Positions 1 to 5,996 of a DNA stretch of 10,068 nucleotides are shown here, in pieces. Where the stretch lies: positions 1-10,068 of the forward strand of contig NZ_CALTWS010000096.1 in the NCBI RefSeq assembly GCF_943913055.1. Reading direction: 5' to 3'. Each line of letters opens with the position of its first letter. Position 1 is the first letter of the stretch. The notes under the pieces are model-generated. The model saw nothing but the letters and a program-made list of their open reading frames with translations, was not told the DNA's origin and searched no databases. This stretch comes from an uncultured Brevundimonas sp. (GTDB taxonomy: Bacteria > Pseudomonadota > Alphaproteobacteria > Caulobacterales > Caulobacteraceae). Made by a program: the position numbers and the translations under genes.

Positions 1-7
1 CTTTGTG

Positions 8-230
8 CCGGGCGTCCCGAGAGGGACGCCTGACGGAAAGGGCCTAACGCTCACCCCGCGGGGGCTCGCTGCTTGAGGCCTTCTCTCCTTTTCTGGGGAG
101 GCACCGTGCTCGCGGAGTAGGTCGGTGTTGGCCGACAAACCCGCGTAGCTGAGACCACCCCACCCCGCTCATCACGCTCCCGCCGCGACAAGCCGCAAGG
201 CCTTGCGCCCTTCCCGGCGACGGGACGGGG
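8..230 (+). ncRNA. candidate structured RNA, family not recognised
   Basis: Seen: many compact complementary segments. An 8-bp perfect stem (11-18 with 23-30) closes a GAGA tetraloop and can extend by CCG 8-10 with CGG 34-36. AAGG/CCT (38-45) can pair with AGG/CCTT (76-82), enclosing CCCCGCGGGG (54-63). A nested set pairs TGGGG 94-98 with CCCCA 158-162, GCT-CGCGG 108-115 with CCGCG-t-AGC 141-149, and GTCGG 121-125 with CCGAC 132-136. CGCAAGGCCTTGCG (194-207) is a perfect palindrome. CCCG (213-216) pairs with CGGG (221-224) around a GCGA loop. Two loops fit the GNRA pattern only when read on the + strand, which favours that strand. I could not match it to RNase P RNA, tmRNA, SRP RNA, 6S RNA or a known riboswitch by eye. 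The 5' end may lie outside the window. High GC makes chance stems common, so this remains a candidate. Confidence 0.33.
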
Positions 231-320
231 GGAAGTATGGGCCTGGTTCTTCCTATGGCGGGGACAGGACGCTGGTCGTGCAGGATTGCGAAGCGGGATC
301 AGGGGGTTGGCGGATTTGTT

Positions 321-350
321 TCTGCTGACAATCGCCGGATTGTCAGCAGA
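321..350. repeat. 13-bp perfect inverted repeat, 4-base loop
   Basis: TCTGCTGACAATC (321-333) is exactly repeated in inverse at 338-350 around GCCG. It lies in the gene-free left region between the candidate RNA and the monooxygenase-like gene. No T-run follows on either strand, so it is not a canonical intrinsic terminator. It could be an mRNA 3'-end structure, a dispersed palindromic repeat unit or a protein-binding site. The inverted repeat is certain; its function is unknown. Confidence 0.85.
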
Positions 351-366
351 TGGACGCTACTTCGCG

Positions 367-399
367 TTGATCCTTTTCCCGCAGGGGGAGAAGGATCAA
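367..399. repeat. 14-bp inverted repeat, REP-like palindrome
   Basis: TTGATCCTTTTCCC (367-380) pairs with GGGAGAAGGATCAA (386-399) around a 5-base loop. All 14 positions pair, counting one T-G wobble in the RNA. Hairpins of the CCTTCTCCC...GGGAGAAGG type are a familiar intergenic element in several alphaproteobacterial genomes (general knowledge, not checked here). It lies downstream of the 466-780 gene and overlaps the T-tract of the possible terminator at 398-425, so it could protect or terminate that transcript. Confidence 0.75.
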
Positions 400-425
400 A
401 AATGCGCCAGGCCGGCGGAGGGCGC
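398..425 (-). terminator. possible intrinsic terminator of the monooxygenase-like gene
   Basis: Read on the - strand, GCGCC (425-421) can pair with GGCGC (408-404) around a GC-rich 12-base loop that can itself pair partly. This is followed by one A and a run of five T (402-398). It sits about 40 bases past the stop codon of the gene at 466-780. The main stem is only 5 bp, so the call is moderate to weak. The adjacent palindrome 367-399 may contribute. Confidence 0.4.
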
Positions 426-465
426 GCGTCCCCGATCTCCGCCGCGGCCGGCCGACGGCGCGCGG

Positions 466-780
466 CTAGTCGATGACTTCGCCCGGCTCGTACAGATGCG
501 GCTCGAACGTCGCGATGGCCATGATGGGCTCCATGCGGATGACGATGGAGGGGTGGCGCGACATGGCCTTCCAGTCCTCGCGCGAGCGCCACAACGAATG
601 GACCGCCGCGACCTTGCCGCCCAGGCCGCGATGCCGGGTCGCGGAGATATAGCCTTCCAGATCGCGCTGGGCCCGCACGAGAGACGTCAGATGCTCCATC
701 AGGGCGTCCAGCTTGTCCGGCTGGCACCGATAGACGTTGATCAGGACGACGGGGTCGGGCTCGGACATATCGGGGGACAT
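466..780 (-). CDS. antibiotic biosynthesis monooxygenase (ABM)-like small protein
   Basis: A 104-residue protein that fits a single ABM-type dimeric alpha/beta-barrel domain. It has a first beta strand (VVLINVYRC, about 11-19), a helix rich in charged residues (about 21-37), a GYIS strand (about 43-46), then SLWRSREDWKAMSRHPS (about 62-78), which resembles the strand plus W-x-S-x-x-D-W helix typical of the family. Such proteins are cytoplasmic homodimers. Some oxidise aromatic or quinone substrates without cofactor and others degrade heme, but many have no known substrate and none can be assigned here. I chose the ATG at 780 because AAGGG lies 7 bases upstream; an in-frame ATG at 768 has no such site. 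It is divergent from the amidotransferase at 855, with a 74-base shared upstream gap. Fold assignment is fairly sure, function unknown. Confidence 0.8.
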   Translation of the reverse strand: MSPDMSEPDPVVLINVYRCQPDKLDALMEHLTSLVRAQRDLEGYISATRHRGLGGKVAAVHSLWRSREDWKAMSRHPSIVIRMEPIMAIATFEPHLYEPGEVID

Positions 781-824
781 GGGCGGGCCCTTAGCGCATC
801 GGGCTTGGCGCGTCTTGCGCGATC

Positions 825-840
825 GCCCATATCGATGGGC
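825..840. promoter_or_regulatory. small palindrome in the divergent promoter gap
   Basis: GCCCAT-ATCG-ATGGGC is a perfect 6+6 inverted repeat in the 74-base gap between two divergent genes, 15 bases before the ATG at 855. A weak -35-like TTGGCG (805-810) lies 18 bases before CATATC (829-834), so the palindrome would overlap a -10 element if that promoter is real. It may be an operator or chance. Confidence 0.25.
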
Positions 841-854
841 CAGCCGGAGCCGCC

Positions 855-1583
855 ATGACCCGTATCGCCATCCTAGAGACCGGACACCCGCCCGAGGCGC
901 TGAAGGACGATTTCGACGACTATCCGGCGCGGTTCCGGGCCCTGCTGGGCGAGGGCGTGGCCACGACGCGGTTCGATGTCCAGGCCGGGCATTTGCCGGA
1001 GGACCCGTCGGCCTTTGCCGGTGCGATCGTCACCGGCTCGGCGGCGGGGGTTTATGACGATCTGCCCTGGATACCGCCGCTGATCGACTGGCTTCGGGCG
1101 GCGAGGGGACAGACCCGTCTGGTCGGCATCTGTTTCGGTCATCAGATCATGGCCCAGGCCTTCGGCGGTCGGGTCGAGAAGTCGAACAAGGGCTGGGGCA
1201 TCGGCGTGCATCGCTATCAGGTCACGGCGATCGAGGACTGGATGCATCCGCGGGCCGCATCGGTCGCCATCCCCGTCTCGCATCAGGATCAGGTGGTCGC
1301 CCCGCCGCCGGATGCCCGCATTATCGCCGCCTCGGACTTCACCCCCTATGCGGGGCTGGCCTGGGACGACGCCGTCAGCTTTCAGTGCCACCCGGAGTTT
1401 CAGCCTGAGTACGCCGCCGCCCTGATCGAGACCCGCCGCGGGCATCGTATTCCCGAAGTAGTGGCGGTCCAGGCGCTGGAGACCCTGAAGCAGCCGAACG
1501 ACCGGGCGATCATGACCGCCTGGATCCGGGCTTTCCTGCTGCTGACCCCGCCGCCCGTCGAGGATGCGGGCTCAGGCATCTAG
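855..1583 (+). CDS. stand-alone class I glutamine amidotransferase-like protein
   Basis: A 242-residue protein with the class I (triad) glutamine amidotransferase fold, closest in style to the GMP-synthase-like domain family. Seen: the nucleophile elbow GICFGHQ with Cys93, the FQCHPEF block giving His179 and Glu181 of the triad, an upstream VTGSAAGVYDD loop (about 59-69) resembling the oxyanion/turn region, and a conserved SHQDQV segment (about 142-147). In this family the triad releases ammonia from glutamine or hydrolyses a gamma-glutamyl bond. No synthase domain is fused and none is encoded next door, so the acceptor and pathway are unknown. The start is supported by GGAG at 846-849, 5 bases before the ATG. 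No signal peptide, so cytoplasmic. It converges on hemF, and the two stop codons share the CTAG at 1580-1583. Family is confident; biological role is not. Confidence 0.9.
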   Translation: MTRIAILETGHPPEALKDDFDDYPARFRALLGEGVATTRFDVQAGHLPEDPSAFAGAIVTGSAAGVYDDLPWIPPLIDWLRAARGQTRLVGICFGHQIMAQAFGGRVEKSNKGWGIGVHRYQVTAIEDWMHPRAASVAIPVSHQDQVVAPPPDARIIAASDFTPYAGLAWDDAVSFQCHPEFQPEYAAALIETRRGHRIPEVVAVQALETLKQPNDRAIMTAWIRAFLLLTPPPVEDAGSGI

Positions 1584-2458
1584 GGCCATTTCACCACGGG
1601 CGGCATAGAACTGAGGATCGAGTCGACATTGCCGCCGGTCTTCAGTCCGAACATCGTGCCCCGGTCGTACAGCAGGTTGAACTCGACATAGCGGCCCCGG
1701 CGGACCAGCTGCTCCTCGCGCTCCTCCGGCGTCCAGGGCTCAACCATGCGGCGGGCGACGATTTCGGAATAGGCGAACAGGAAGGCCTCACCGACATCGC
1801 GGGTGAAGGCAAAGTCGCGGGCATAGTCGCCGCTGTCATGGTGGTCGTAGAAGATGCCGCCGGTGCCGCGCGGCTCGTTCCGGTGCGCCAGCCAGAAATA
1901 GTCGTCGCACCACTGTTTGAACTTCGCATGCCAGTCGGGGTCGTGGGCATCGCAGGCGGATTTCATGGCGGCGTGGAAGCCCAGGGTGTCCTTGGCCTCC
2001 GGATGGCGATCGACGTCCAGCACCGGCGTCAGGTCCGCCCCGCCGCCGAACCAGCTTTGGGTCGTCGAGATGAAACGGGTGTTCATGTGGACCGCCGGGA
2101 TGCGCGGGCTGACCGGATGGGCGATCAGGCTGATCCCTGTGGCATAGAAGCGCGGGTCTTCCGCCGCACCCGGCACGGACTTGGCGTAGTCGGCGGGGAA
2201 GGTGCCGTGCACGGTCGAGCAGTGAACCCCGACCTTTTCGAACAGCCGTCCGTGCATCATGCCCATGACGCCGCCGCCGCCCTCCGGACGCTGCCAGGGC
2301 GTGCGCTCGAACCGGCCGGGCTCGCCGGGGAACAGCTCCGGCGGTGCCTGATCCTCCAGCGCCTCGAAGGCCAGATGAATGCGGTCGCGCAGGGCTTCGA
2401 ACCAGGCCCGGGTCTCGGCCTGTTTCAGCGTCAGGGGATCGGGGGTCACGTCGCTCAT
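1580..2458 (-). CDS. hemF: oxygen-dependent coproporphyrinogen III oxidase
   Basis: A 292-residue protein of normal HemF length (E. coli about 299). The enzyme oxidatively decarboxylates two propionates of coproporphyrinogen III to vinyls, giving protoporphyrinogen IX, in the cytoplasm and using O2. Family blocks in order: GGGVMGMMHGRLFEKVG (about 61-77), PRIPAVHMNTRF (118-129), WFGGGADLTP (136-145), FHAAMKSACD (161-170), WCDDYFWLAHRNEPRGTGG (183-201) and GRYVEFNLLYDRGTMFGLKTGG (255-276). His124, His162 and His192 sit at positions conserved in the family and implicated in catalysis or metal binding in the E. coli enzyme. All signature residues look intact. The ATG at 2458 opens the standard N-terminus, but no clear Shine-Dalgarno is visible, suggesting translation after upstream trmL, 45 bases away. 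A short hairpin lies in that gap. Identification is secure. Confidence 0.97.
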   Translation of the reverse strand: MSDVTPDPLTLKQAETRAWFEALRDRIHLAFEALEDQAPPELFPGEPGRFERTPWQRPEGGGGVMGMMHGRLFEKVGVHCSTVHGTFPADYAKSVPGAAEDPRFYATGISLIAHPVSPRIPAVHMNTRFISTTQSWFGGGADLTPVLDVDRHPEAKDTLGFHAAMKSACDAHDPDWHAKFKQWCDDYFWLAHRNEPRGTGGIFYDHHDSGDYARDFAFTRDVGEAFLFAYSEIVARRMVEPWTPEEREEQLVRRGRYVEFNLLYDRGTMFGLKTGGNVDSILSSMPPVVKWP

Positions 2459-2475
2459 GCAGGTGTGTCTAGTCG

Positions 2476-2491
2476 CTCGCAGGGCTGCGAG
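2476..2491 (-). repeat. intercistronic hairpin between trmL and hemF
   Basis: CTCGCAG (2476-2482) and CTGCGAG (2485-2491) form a 7-bp inverted repeat with two bases between them; in RNA about 6 bp around a 4-base loop. No T-run follows, so read-through from trmL into hemF is expected. It may modulate stability or access to the hemF start. Confidence 0.4.
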
Positions 2492-2503
2492 GGAAGGGAC
2501 AGG

Positions 2504-2959
2504 TCAGCGCGGCGTGAGCAGGGAGGTCTGTCTCAATCCCTCCCACACGGCCATGCCGGCGCTGACCGACAGGTTCAGCGACCGGGCGTCCGGGCGGATG
2601 GGGATAACGACGCGGGCGTCGGCGGCGGCGTGGACGTGGTCGGGGGCACCCGAGGTCTCGCTGCCGAACAGCAGGGTATCCTCCGGCTGGAAGGCGAAGG
2701 CGTCCAGGGGCGTGGCCCCCTTCGTCGTGAACAGAATCAGGCGACCGGGGCCGCGATCGCGTTGAAAGGTGTCCCAGTCCGCATGGCGGGTCAGGTGGCC
2801 GAGCGGGCCGTAATCCAGGGCGGCGCGCTTCATGGCGCGGTCGTCGAAATGGAAGCCGGTCGGCTCTATGACATGCAGGTCCACGCCAAAACAGGCGCTC
2901 AGACGGATGCAGGCGCCGACGTTCTGTGGAATGGCCGGTTGAAAAAGGGCGAGACGCAT
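2504..2959 (-). CDS. trmL: tRNA (cytidine/uridine-34 2'-O) methyltransferase, SPOUT family
   Basis: A 151-residue protein matching TrmL in length (E. coli 157) and motifs. It is a trefoil-knot SPOUT enzyme that uses S-adenosylmethionine to 2'-O-methylate the wobble base of certain tRNA-Leu isoacceptors. Seen: QPAIPQNVGACIRL (7-20), with the Asn and Arg of motif 1; LLFGSETSGAP (97-107), the glycine-rich motif 2; and IPIRPDARSLNLSVSAGMAVWE (119-140), motif 3 that threads the knot. The reading frame stays open further upstream, but the true start is the ATG at 2959. AGAGGG lies a few bases before it, the protein begins at the family's first beta strand, and an earlier start would run into petA. 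It is divergent from petA and precedes hemF on the same strand, so trmL-hemF probably form one transcript. Confidence 0.93.
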   Translation of the reverse strand: MRLALFQPAIPQNVGACIRLSACFGVDLHVIEPTGFHFDDRAMKRAALDYGPLGHLTRHADWDTFQRDRGPGRLILFTTKGATPLDAFAFQPEDTLLFGSETSGAPDHVHAAADARVVIPIRPDARSLNLSVSAGMAVWEGLRQTSLLTPR

Positions 2960-3006
2960 TCTAAGGCCCTCTTTACGCGTGGGCCGGGGGCTTGTCGCGG
3001 TCTTAA

Positions 3007-3056
3007 TTGCGACTGTTTCGCAAGTGGCGTCAGCAACTTGCGTCGATGAGCCGCAA
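3007..3056. promoter_or_regulatory. two TTGCG/CGCAA inverted repeats upstream of petA and trmL
   Basis: TTGCGA-N5-TCGCAA is a perfect inverted repeat at 3007-3023. A second, looser pair TTGCG-N9-CGCAA spans 3038-3056. The left half-sites are 31 bases apart, about three helical turns. Both lie in the 196-base gap between divergent trmL and petA. The first resembles the 6-N-6 layout of Fur-type boxes seen in some proteobacteria, but the regulator cannot be named from sequence. No -35/-10 pair nearby is good enough to call. Confidence 0.4.
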
Positions 3057-3143
3057 AACCAGACCGGGTCAGGCCGAGGGTTTTTCGCTAAAGCGTTCAT
3101 GCCGCAAAGACGCCGTCGCAGGACGCGCCTGAGACCGGCGTAT

Positions 3144-3149
3144 GAGGAG
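3144..3149 (+). promoter_or_regulatory. ribosome binding site deciding the petA GTG start
   Basis: GAGGAG lies exactly 6 bases before GTG at 3156. Nearby ATGs at 3142 and 3151 are out of frame with the Rieske protein, and the in-frame ATG at 3099 would add an arginine-rich stretch not expected in the family. This site therefore fixes the start at GTG. Confidence 0.85.
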
Positions 3150-3155
3150 TATGAC

Positions 3156-3695
3156 GTGGCCGAATCGGTCGTGACTGAGAACAACGAAGGTGGCGAGGCC
3201 ACCCGTCGGGACTTCATCCACATCGCGGCGGGTGCCGCGGCGGTAGGGGCAGGGGCCATGGTCGCCTGGCCGCTGATCAATTCGATGAACCCGGCCGCCG
3301 ACACCCTGGCGCTGTCGACCATCGAGTTCGACCTGACCAAGGTTCAGGAAGGCCAGCAGGTCGTCATCAAGTGGCAGGGCAAGCCTGTCTTCGTCCGCTA
3401 CCGCACGCCGGCCGAGCTGCAACGCGTCGTCAGCGAGGGTGCCGTCGGCAGCCCGGCGCAGACCGACGTCGAGCGCACCAAGCCCGGCCACGAAAAATAT
3501 CTGGTGGTCATCGGGTCCTGCACCCACCTGGGTTGCGTACCGACCTTCAACGCCGGCGACTTCGGCGGCTGGTTCTGCCCGTGCCACGGTTCGCACTACG
3601 ATGCGTCAGGCCGTATTCGTAAGGGTCCGGCTCCGTTGAACCTTGTTGTGCCGGAGTACCAGTACGTGTCCGACACCCGCGTGCAGATCGGTTGA
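3156..3695 (+). CDS. petA: ubiquinol-cytochrome c reductase Rieske iron-sulfur subunit
   Basis: A 179-residue protein, close to other alphaproteobacterial Rieske subunits. It carries the [2Fe-2S] cluster that takes the first electron from quinol at the Qo site and passes it to cytochrome c1. Seen: a twin-arginine TRRDF at 16-20 followed by an alanine/glycine-rich hydrophobic anchor (about 21-40) and WPLINSMNP (38-46), the usual Tat-dependent uncleaved anchor. Cluster box 1 is CTHLGC (Cys122, His124, Cys127) and box 2 is CPCHGSHYD (Cys141, Cys143, His144). Cys122, His124, Cys141 and His144 bind iron; Cys127 and Cys143 form the expected disulfide. The frame is open back to 2979, but GAGGAG 6 bases before GTG 3156 and the family N-terminus support the later start. 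First gene of petABC, 13 bases before petB. Confidence 0.97.
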   Translation: MAESVVTENNEGGEATRRDFIHIAAGAAAVGAGAMVAWPLINSMNPAADTLALSTIEFDLTKVQEGQQVVIKWQGKPVFVRYRTPAELQRVVSEGAVGSPAQTDVERTKPGHEKYLVVIGSCTHLGCVPTFNAGDFGGWFCPCHGSHYDASGRIRKGPAPLNLVVPEYQYVSDTRVQIG

Positions 3696-3708
3696 TTAGG
3701 TCAGAAGC

Positions 3709-5037
3709 ATGAGCGATCACGAATCCACCTATGTCCCCAAGACCGCCATCGAGCGGTGGATGGACACCCGCCTGCCGATCATCCGCTTCGGGGCCGACTA
3801 TATGTCGCTGCCGACGCCGAAGAACCTCAACTACTGGTACACCTTCGGAGCCATTCTGGCCCTGTGCCTGGTCGTGCAGATCGCCTCGGGCATCTTCCTG
3901 GCCATGCACTATGTGCCGAATACCGAACTGGCCTTCGCCTCGGTCGAGCGCATCATGCGCGACGTCAACGGCGGCGACCTGATCCGCTATACCCACGCCA
4001 ACGGGGCCTCGATGTTCTTCATCGCGGTCTATGTCCACATGCTGCGCGGCCTCTACTACGGCTCATATAAAGCCCCGCGCGAGATGATCTGGATCATGGG
4101 CTGCGTGATCTTCTTCCTGATGATCGCCACCGCCTTCCTGGGTTACGTCCTGCCGTGGGGCCAGATGTCTTTCTGGGGTGCCGAGGTGATCACCAATCTG
4201 ATCGGGGCCATCCCGGTCGTCGGCGAGCCCGTGCTGATCTGGCTGCGTGGCGGCCCGGCGATCGACAATGCGACGCTGAACCGCTTCTTCTCGCTGCATT
4301 ATCTGCTGCCGTTCGTGATCGCGGGCTGTGTGGTCCTGCACCTGTGGGCCCTGCACCACGCCGGTCAGAACAACCCTGTCGGCATCCTGATTCCCAAGGA
4401 TCGGACCAAGAAGGACATGCTGCCCTTCCACCCCTACTATACGGTCAAGGACGGCTTCGCGATCATCCTGTTCCTGATCCTGTTCGCCTTCTTCGTCTTC
4501 TTCATGCCCAATGCCCTGGGGCATGCGGACAACTACATCCCCGCCAACCCGCTGGTGACGCCGGCGCACATCGTGCCCGAGTGGTACATGCTGCCCTTCT
4601 ACGCCATCCTGCGGGCCGTGCCGGACAAGTTCGGCGGCGTGGTCGCCATGTTCGCGGCCATCGGCGTGCTGTTCGTCCTGCCCTGGCTGGACACGTCCAA
4701 GGTGCGGTCGATGCGTTATCGCCCGACCATGCGGACCTTCTTCATCATCTTCGTGGCCGTGGGCCTGGGTCTGGGCTGGTGCGGGGGTCAGCTGCCTGAC
4801 GCGCCCGTGATCGGTTCGTTCAAGACCTTCACCCTGATCGACGGGGACCTGAACTCCTATCTGTGGCTGACGCGTTTCCTGACGCTCTACTACTTCGCCT
4901 TCTTCCTGGTGATCATGCCGCTGGTGGGCCTGCGTGAGACGCCGCGCCGGATTCCCGCGACCATCTCCGAGCCGGTCTTGGGCACCAGCGACGCCATGAG
5001 CGGAGCCGTCCCCGCCTCGGCCGAGAAGAAGGGCTGA
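3709..5037 (+). CDS. petB: cytochrome b of the bc1 complex
   Basis: A 442-residue integral membrane protein holding both b hemes and both quinone sites (Qo and Qi) of the bc1 complex. Seen: a cytoplasmic N-terminus, then multiple hydrophobic helices in the normal order. Heme ligand pairs are His96/His110 in helix B (YTHANGAS and YVHMLRG) and His197/His211 in helix D (SLHYLLPF and LHLWALHH), each pair 14 residues apart as the family requires. GYVLPWGQMSFWGA (145-158) and PEWY (290-293) form the Qo site. The b6/IV-like C-terminal helices are fused in the same chain, as in mitochondria and alphaproteobacteria. The polar tail after about 410 is rich in Pro/Ala and probably cytoplasmic. AGG at 3698-3700 is a modest ribosome site. 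It is 13 bases after petA and 8 bases before petC, so a single transcript is likely. All key residues are present. Confidence 0.98.
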   Translation: MSDHESTYVPKTAIERWMDTRLPIIRFGADYMSLPTPKNLNYWYTFGAILALCLVVQIASGIFLAMHYVPNTELAFASVERIMRDVNGGDLIRYTHANGASMFFIAVYVHMLRGLYYGSYKAPREMIWIMGCVIFFLMIATAFLGYVLPWGQMSFWGAEVITNLIGAIPVVGEPVLIWLRGGPAIDNATLNRFFSLHYLLPFVIAGCVVLHLWALHHAGQNNPVGILIPKDRTKKDMLPFHPYYTVKDGFAIILFLILFAFFVFFMPNALGHADNYIPANPLVTPAHIVPEWYMLPFYAILRAVPDKFGGVVAMFAAIGVLFVLPWLDTSKVRSMRYRPTMRTFFIIFVAVGLGLGWCGGQLPDAPVIGSFKTFTLIDGDLNSYLWLTRFLTLYYFAFFLVIMPLVGLRETPRRIPATISEPVLGTSDAMSGAVPASAEKKG

Positions 5038-5045
5038 TCGCGACC

Positions 5046-5912
5046 ATGAGCTTGAAGACGAACACCATGAAGAAGACCCTGGTCATGATCGCCGCCGCTG
5101 TCGGCCTGGCCGTGGCGGCCTCGCCCGCCCTGGCCGCCGGTGGGGCCAAGCATCCGCGCTCGGGCGGGTTCTCGTTCGAGGGGCCGTTCGGCTCCTTCGA
5201 CCAGGGCCAGTTGCAGCGTGGTTACAAGGTCTATCGCGAGGTCTGCTCGGCCTGCCACAGCATGAACCTGATGCATTTCCGGACCCTGGCCGAGCCGGGC
5301 GGTCCGTTCTACGATTCGCATCAGGAGAACCCCGCCGCCAACCGCTTCGTGAAGGTGCTGGCCGCCGAGGTTCAGGTGCCGGACATCGATTCCGAAACCG
5401 GCGAGCCCATCATGCGCGACGGCATTCCCGCCGATCGCTTTCCCAGCCCCTATCCCAATGCCGTGGCGGCCGCCGCTGCCAACGGCGGAGCCGCGCCACC
5501 CGACCTGTCGGTGATGGCCAAGGCGCGTCACGACGGGGCCAACTACATCTACTCGCTGCTGTCGGGCTACAAGCCGGCTCCGGCGGGCCTGCAGATCCGT
5601 CCCGGCCAGAACTACAATCCCTATATGGCCGGCGACCTGACCCCGTTCTGGACCGGCGAGGGCCATGCGCCCGAGGGTGGCTTCATCGCCATGGCCGCGC
5701 CGCTGCGCGACGGCCAGGTGACCTATGACGACGGCACGGCCCAGACGGTCGACCAGTATGCCAAGGATGTCGCCGCTTATATTGCGTGGGCCTCGGACCC
5801 CAAGCAGGTCCAGCGCAAACAGGCCGGTGTGGGCGTGATGGTCTTCCTGTTCCTGTTCGCTGGCATCACCTACATGAGCTACCGCCGCATCTGGAGAGGC
5901 GTGGCCCACTAA
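5046..5912 (+). CDS. petC: cytochrome c1 of the bc1 complex
   Basis: A 288-residue precursor of cytochrome c1, which accepts electrons from the Rieske cluster and reduces soluble or membrane cytochrome c in the periplasm. Seen: a Sec signal peptide with KK then a hydrophobic core, probably cut after ALA at about residue 30. The heme c motif is CSACH (Cys67, Cys70, His71), the probable axial Met216 lies in GGFIAMAAPL, and PPDLS (151-155) is a typical c1 block. The single C-terminal anchor helix spans about 260-278, followed by basic YRRIWRG. A start at 5046 is 8 bases after the petB stop. A second in-frame ATG at 5067 (MKKTLVM) also gives a good signal peptide, and neither has a strong Shine-Dalgarno, so the exact start is uncertain but the mature protein is unaffected. 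Last gene of the operon, followed by a terminator. Confidence 0.97.
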   Translation: MSLKTNTMKKTLVMIAAAVGLAVAASPALAAGGAKHPRSGGFSFEGPFGSFDQGQLQRGYKVYREVCSACHSMNLMHFRTLAEPGGPFYDSHQENPAANRFVKVLAAEVQVPDIDSETGEPIMRDGIPADRFPSPYPNAVAAAAANGGAAPPDLSVMAKARHDGANYIYSLLSGYKPAPAGLQIRPGQNYNPYMAGDLTPFWTGEGHAPEGGFIAMAAPLRDGQVTYDDGTAQTVDQYAKDVAAYIAWASDPKQVQRKQAGVGVMVFLFLFAGITYMSYRRIWRGVAH

Positions 5913-5940
5913 GGATTCGCGGCTCCTTTCGAACGATCAG

Positions 5941-5970
5941 CCCGCCCGGCCCCGGCCGCGGCGGGTTTTT
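5941..5970 (+). terminator. intrinsic terminator of the petABC operon
   Basis: CCCGCC (5941-5946) pairs with GGCGGG (5960-5965), and CGGC (5947-5950) with GCCG (5955-5958), across a CCCG loop with one bulged C (5959). Five T follow directly (5966-5970). It begins 28 bases after the petC stop and separates petABC from the peptidase genes. Confidence 0.92.
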
Positions 5971-5996
5971 CGTGTCGGATGCCTAGGTCCGTCGCA

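Noticed and set aside
2..76. Open frame entering from the left edge and ending at TGA 74-76, a possible tail of an upstream gene
   Set aside because: Only 24 codons, nothing recognisable, and the segment is dominated by stem-forming sequence. It cannot be excluded without upstream sequence.
1..235. 6S RNA, RNase P RNA or a hammerhead ribozyme in the left region
   Set aside because: A faint likeness to part of 6S RNA on the - strand and to a CTTGAG segment of RNase P does not extend to the conserved 3' portions. The hammerhead core is absent.
237..476. 79-codon + strand open frame in the left region
   Set aside because: Low-complexity, arginine-rich translation, no recognisable domain, and it runs across the palindromes at 321-399 and the possible terminator.
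3001..3023. CtrA-type site (TTAA half-sites) before petA
   Set aside because: A single TTAA (3003-3006) is present and the second half-site at the required spacing is missing.
1838..3049. 403-codon + strand open frame opposite hemF and trmL
   Set aside because: It is the antisense shadow of two well-supported genes in high-GC DNA, with no domain and repetitive Gly/Arg/Val composition.
4890..5909. 339-codon - strand open frame opposite petC
   Set aside because: Antisense of an unmistakable cytochrome c1 gene; no family features.
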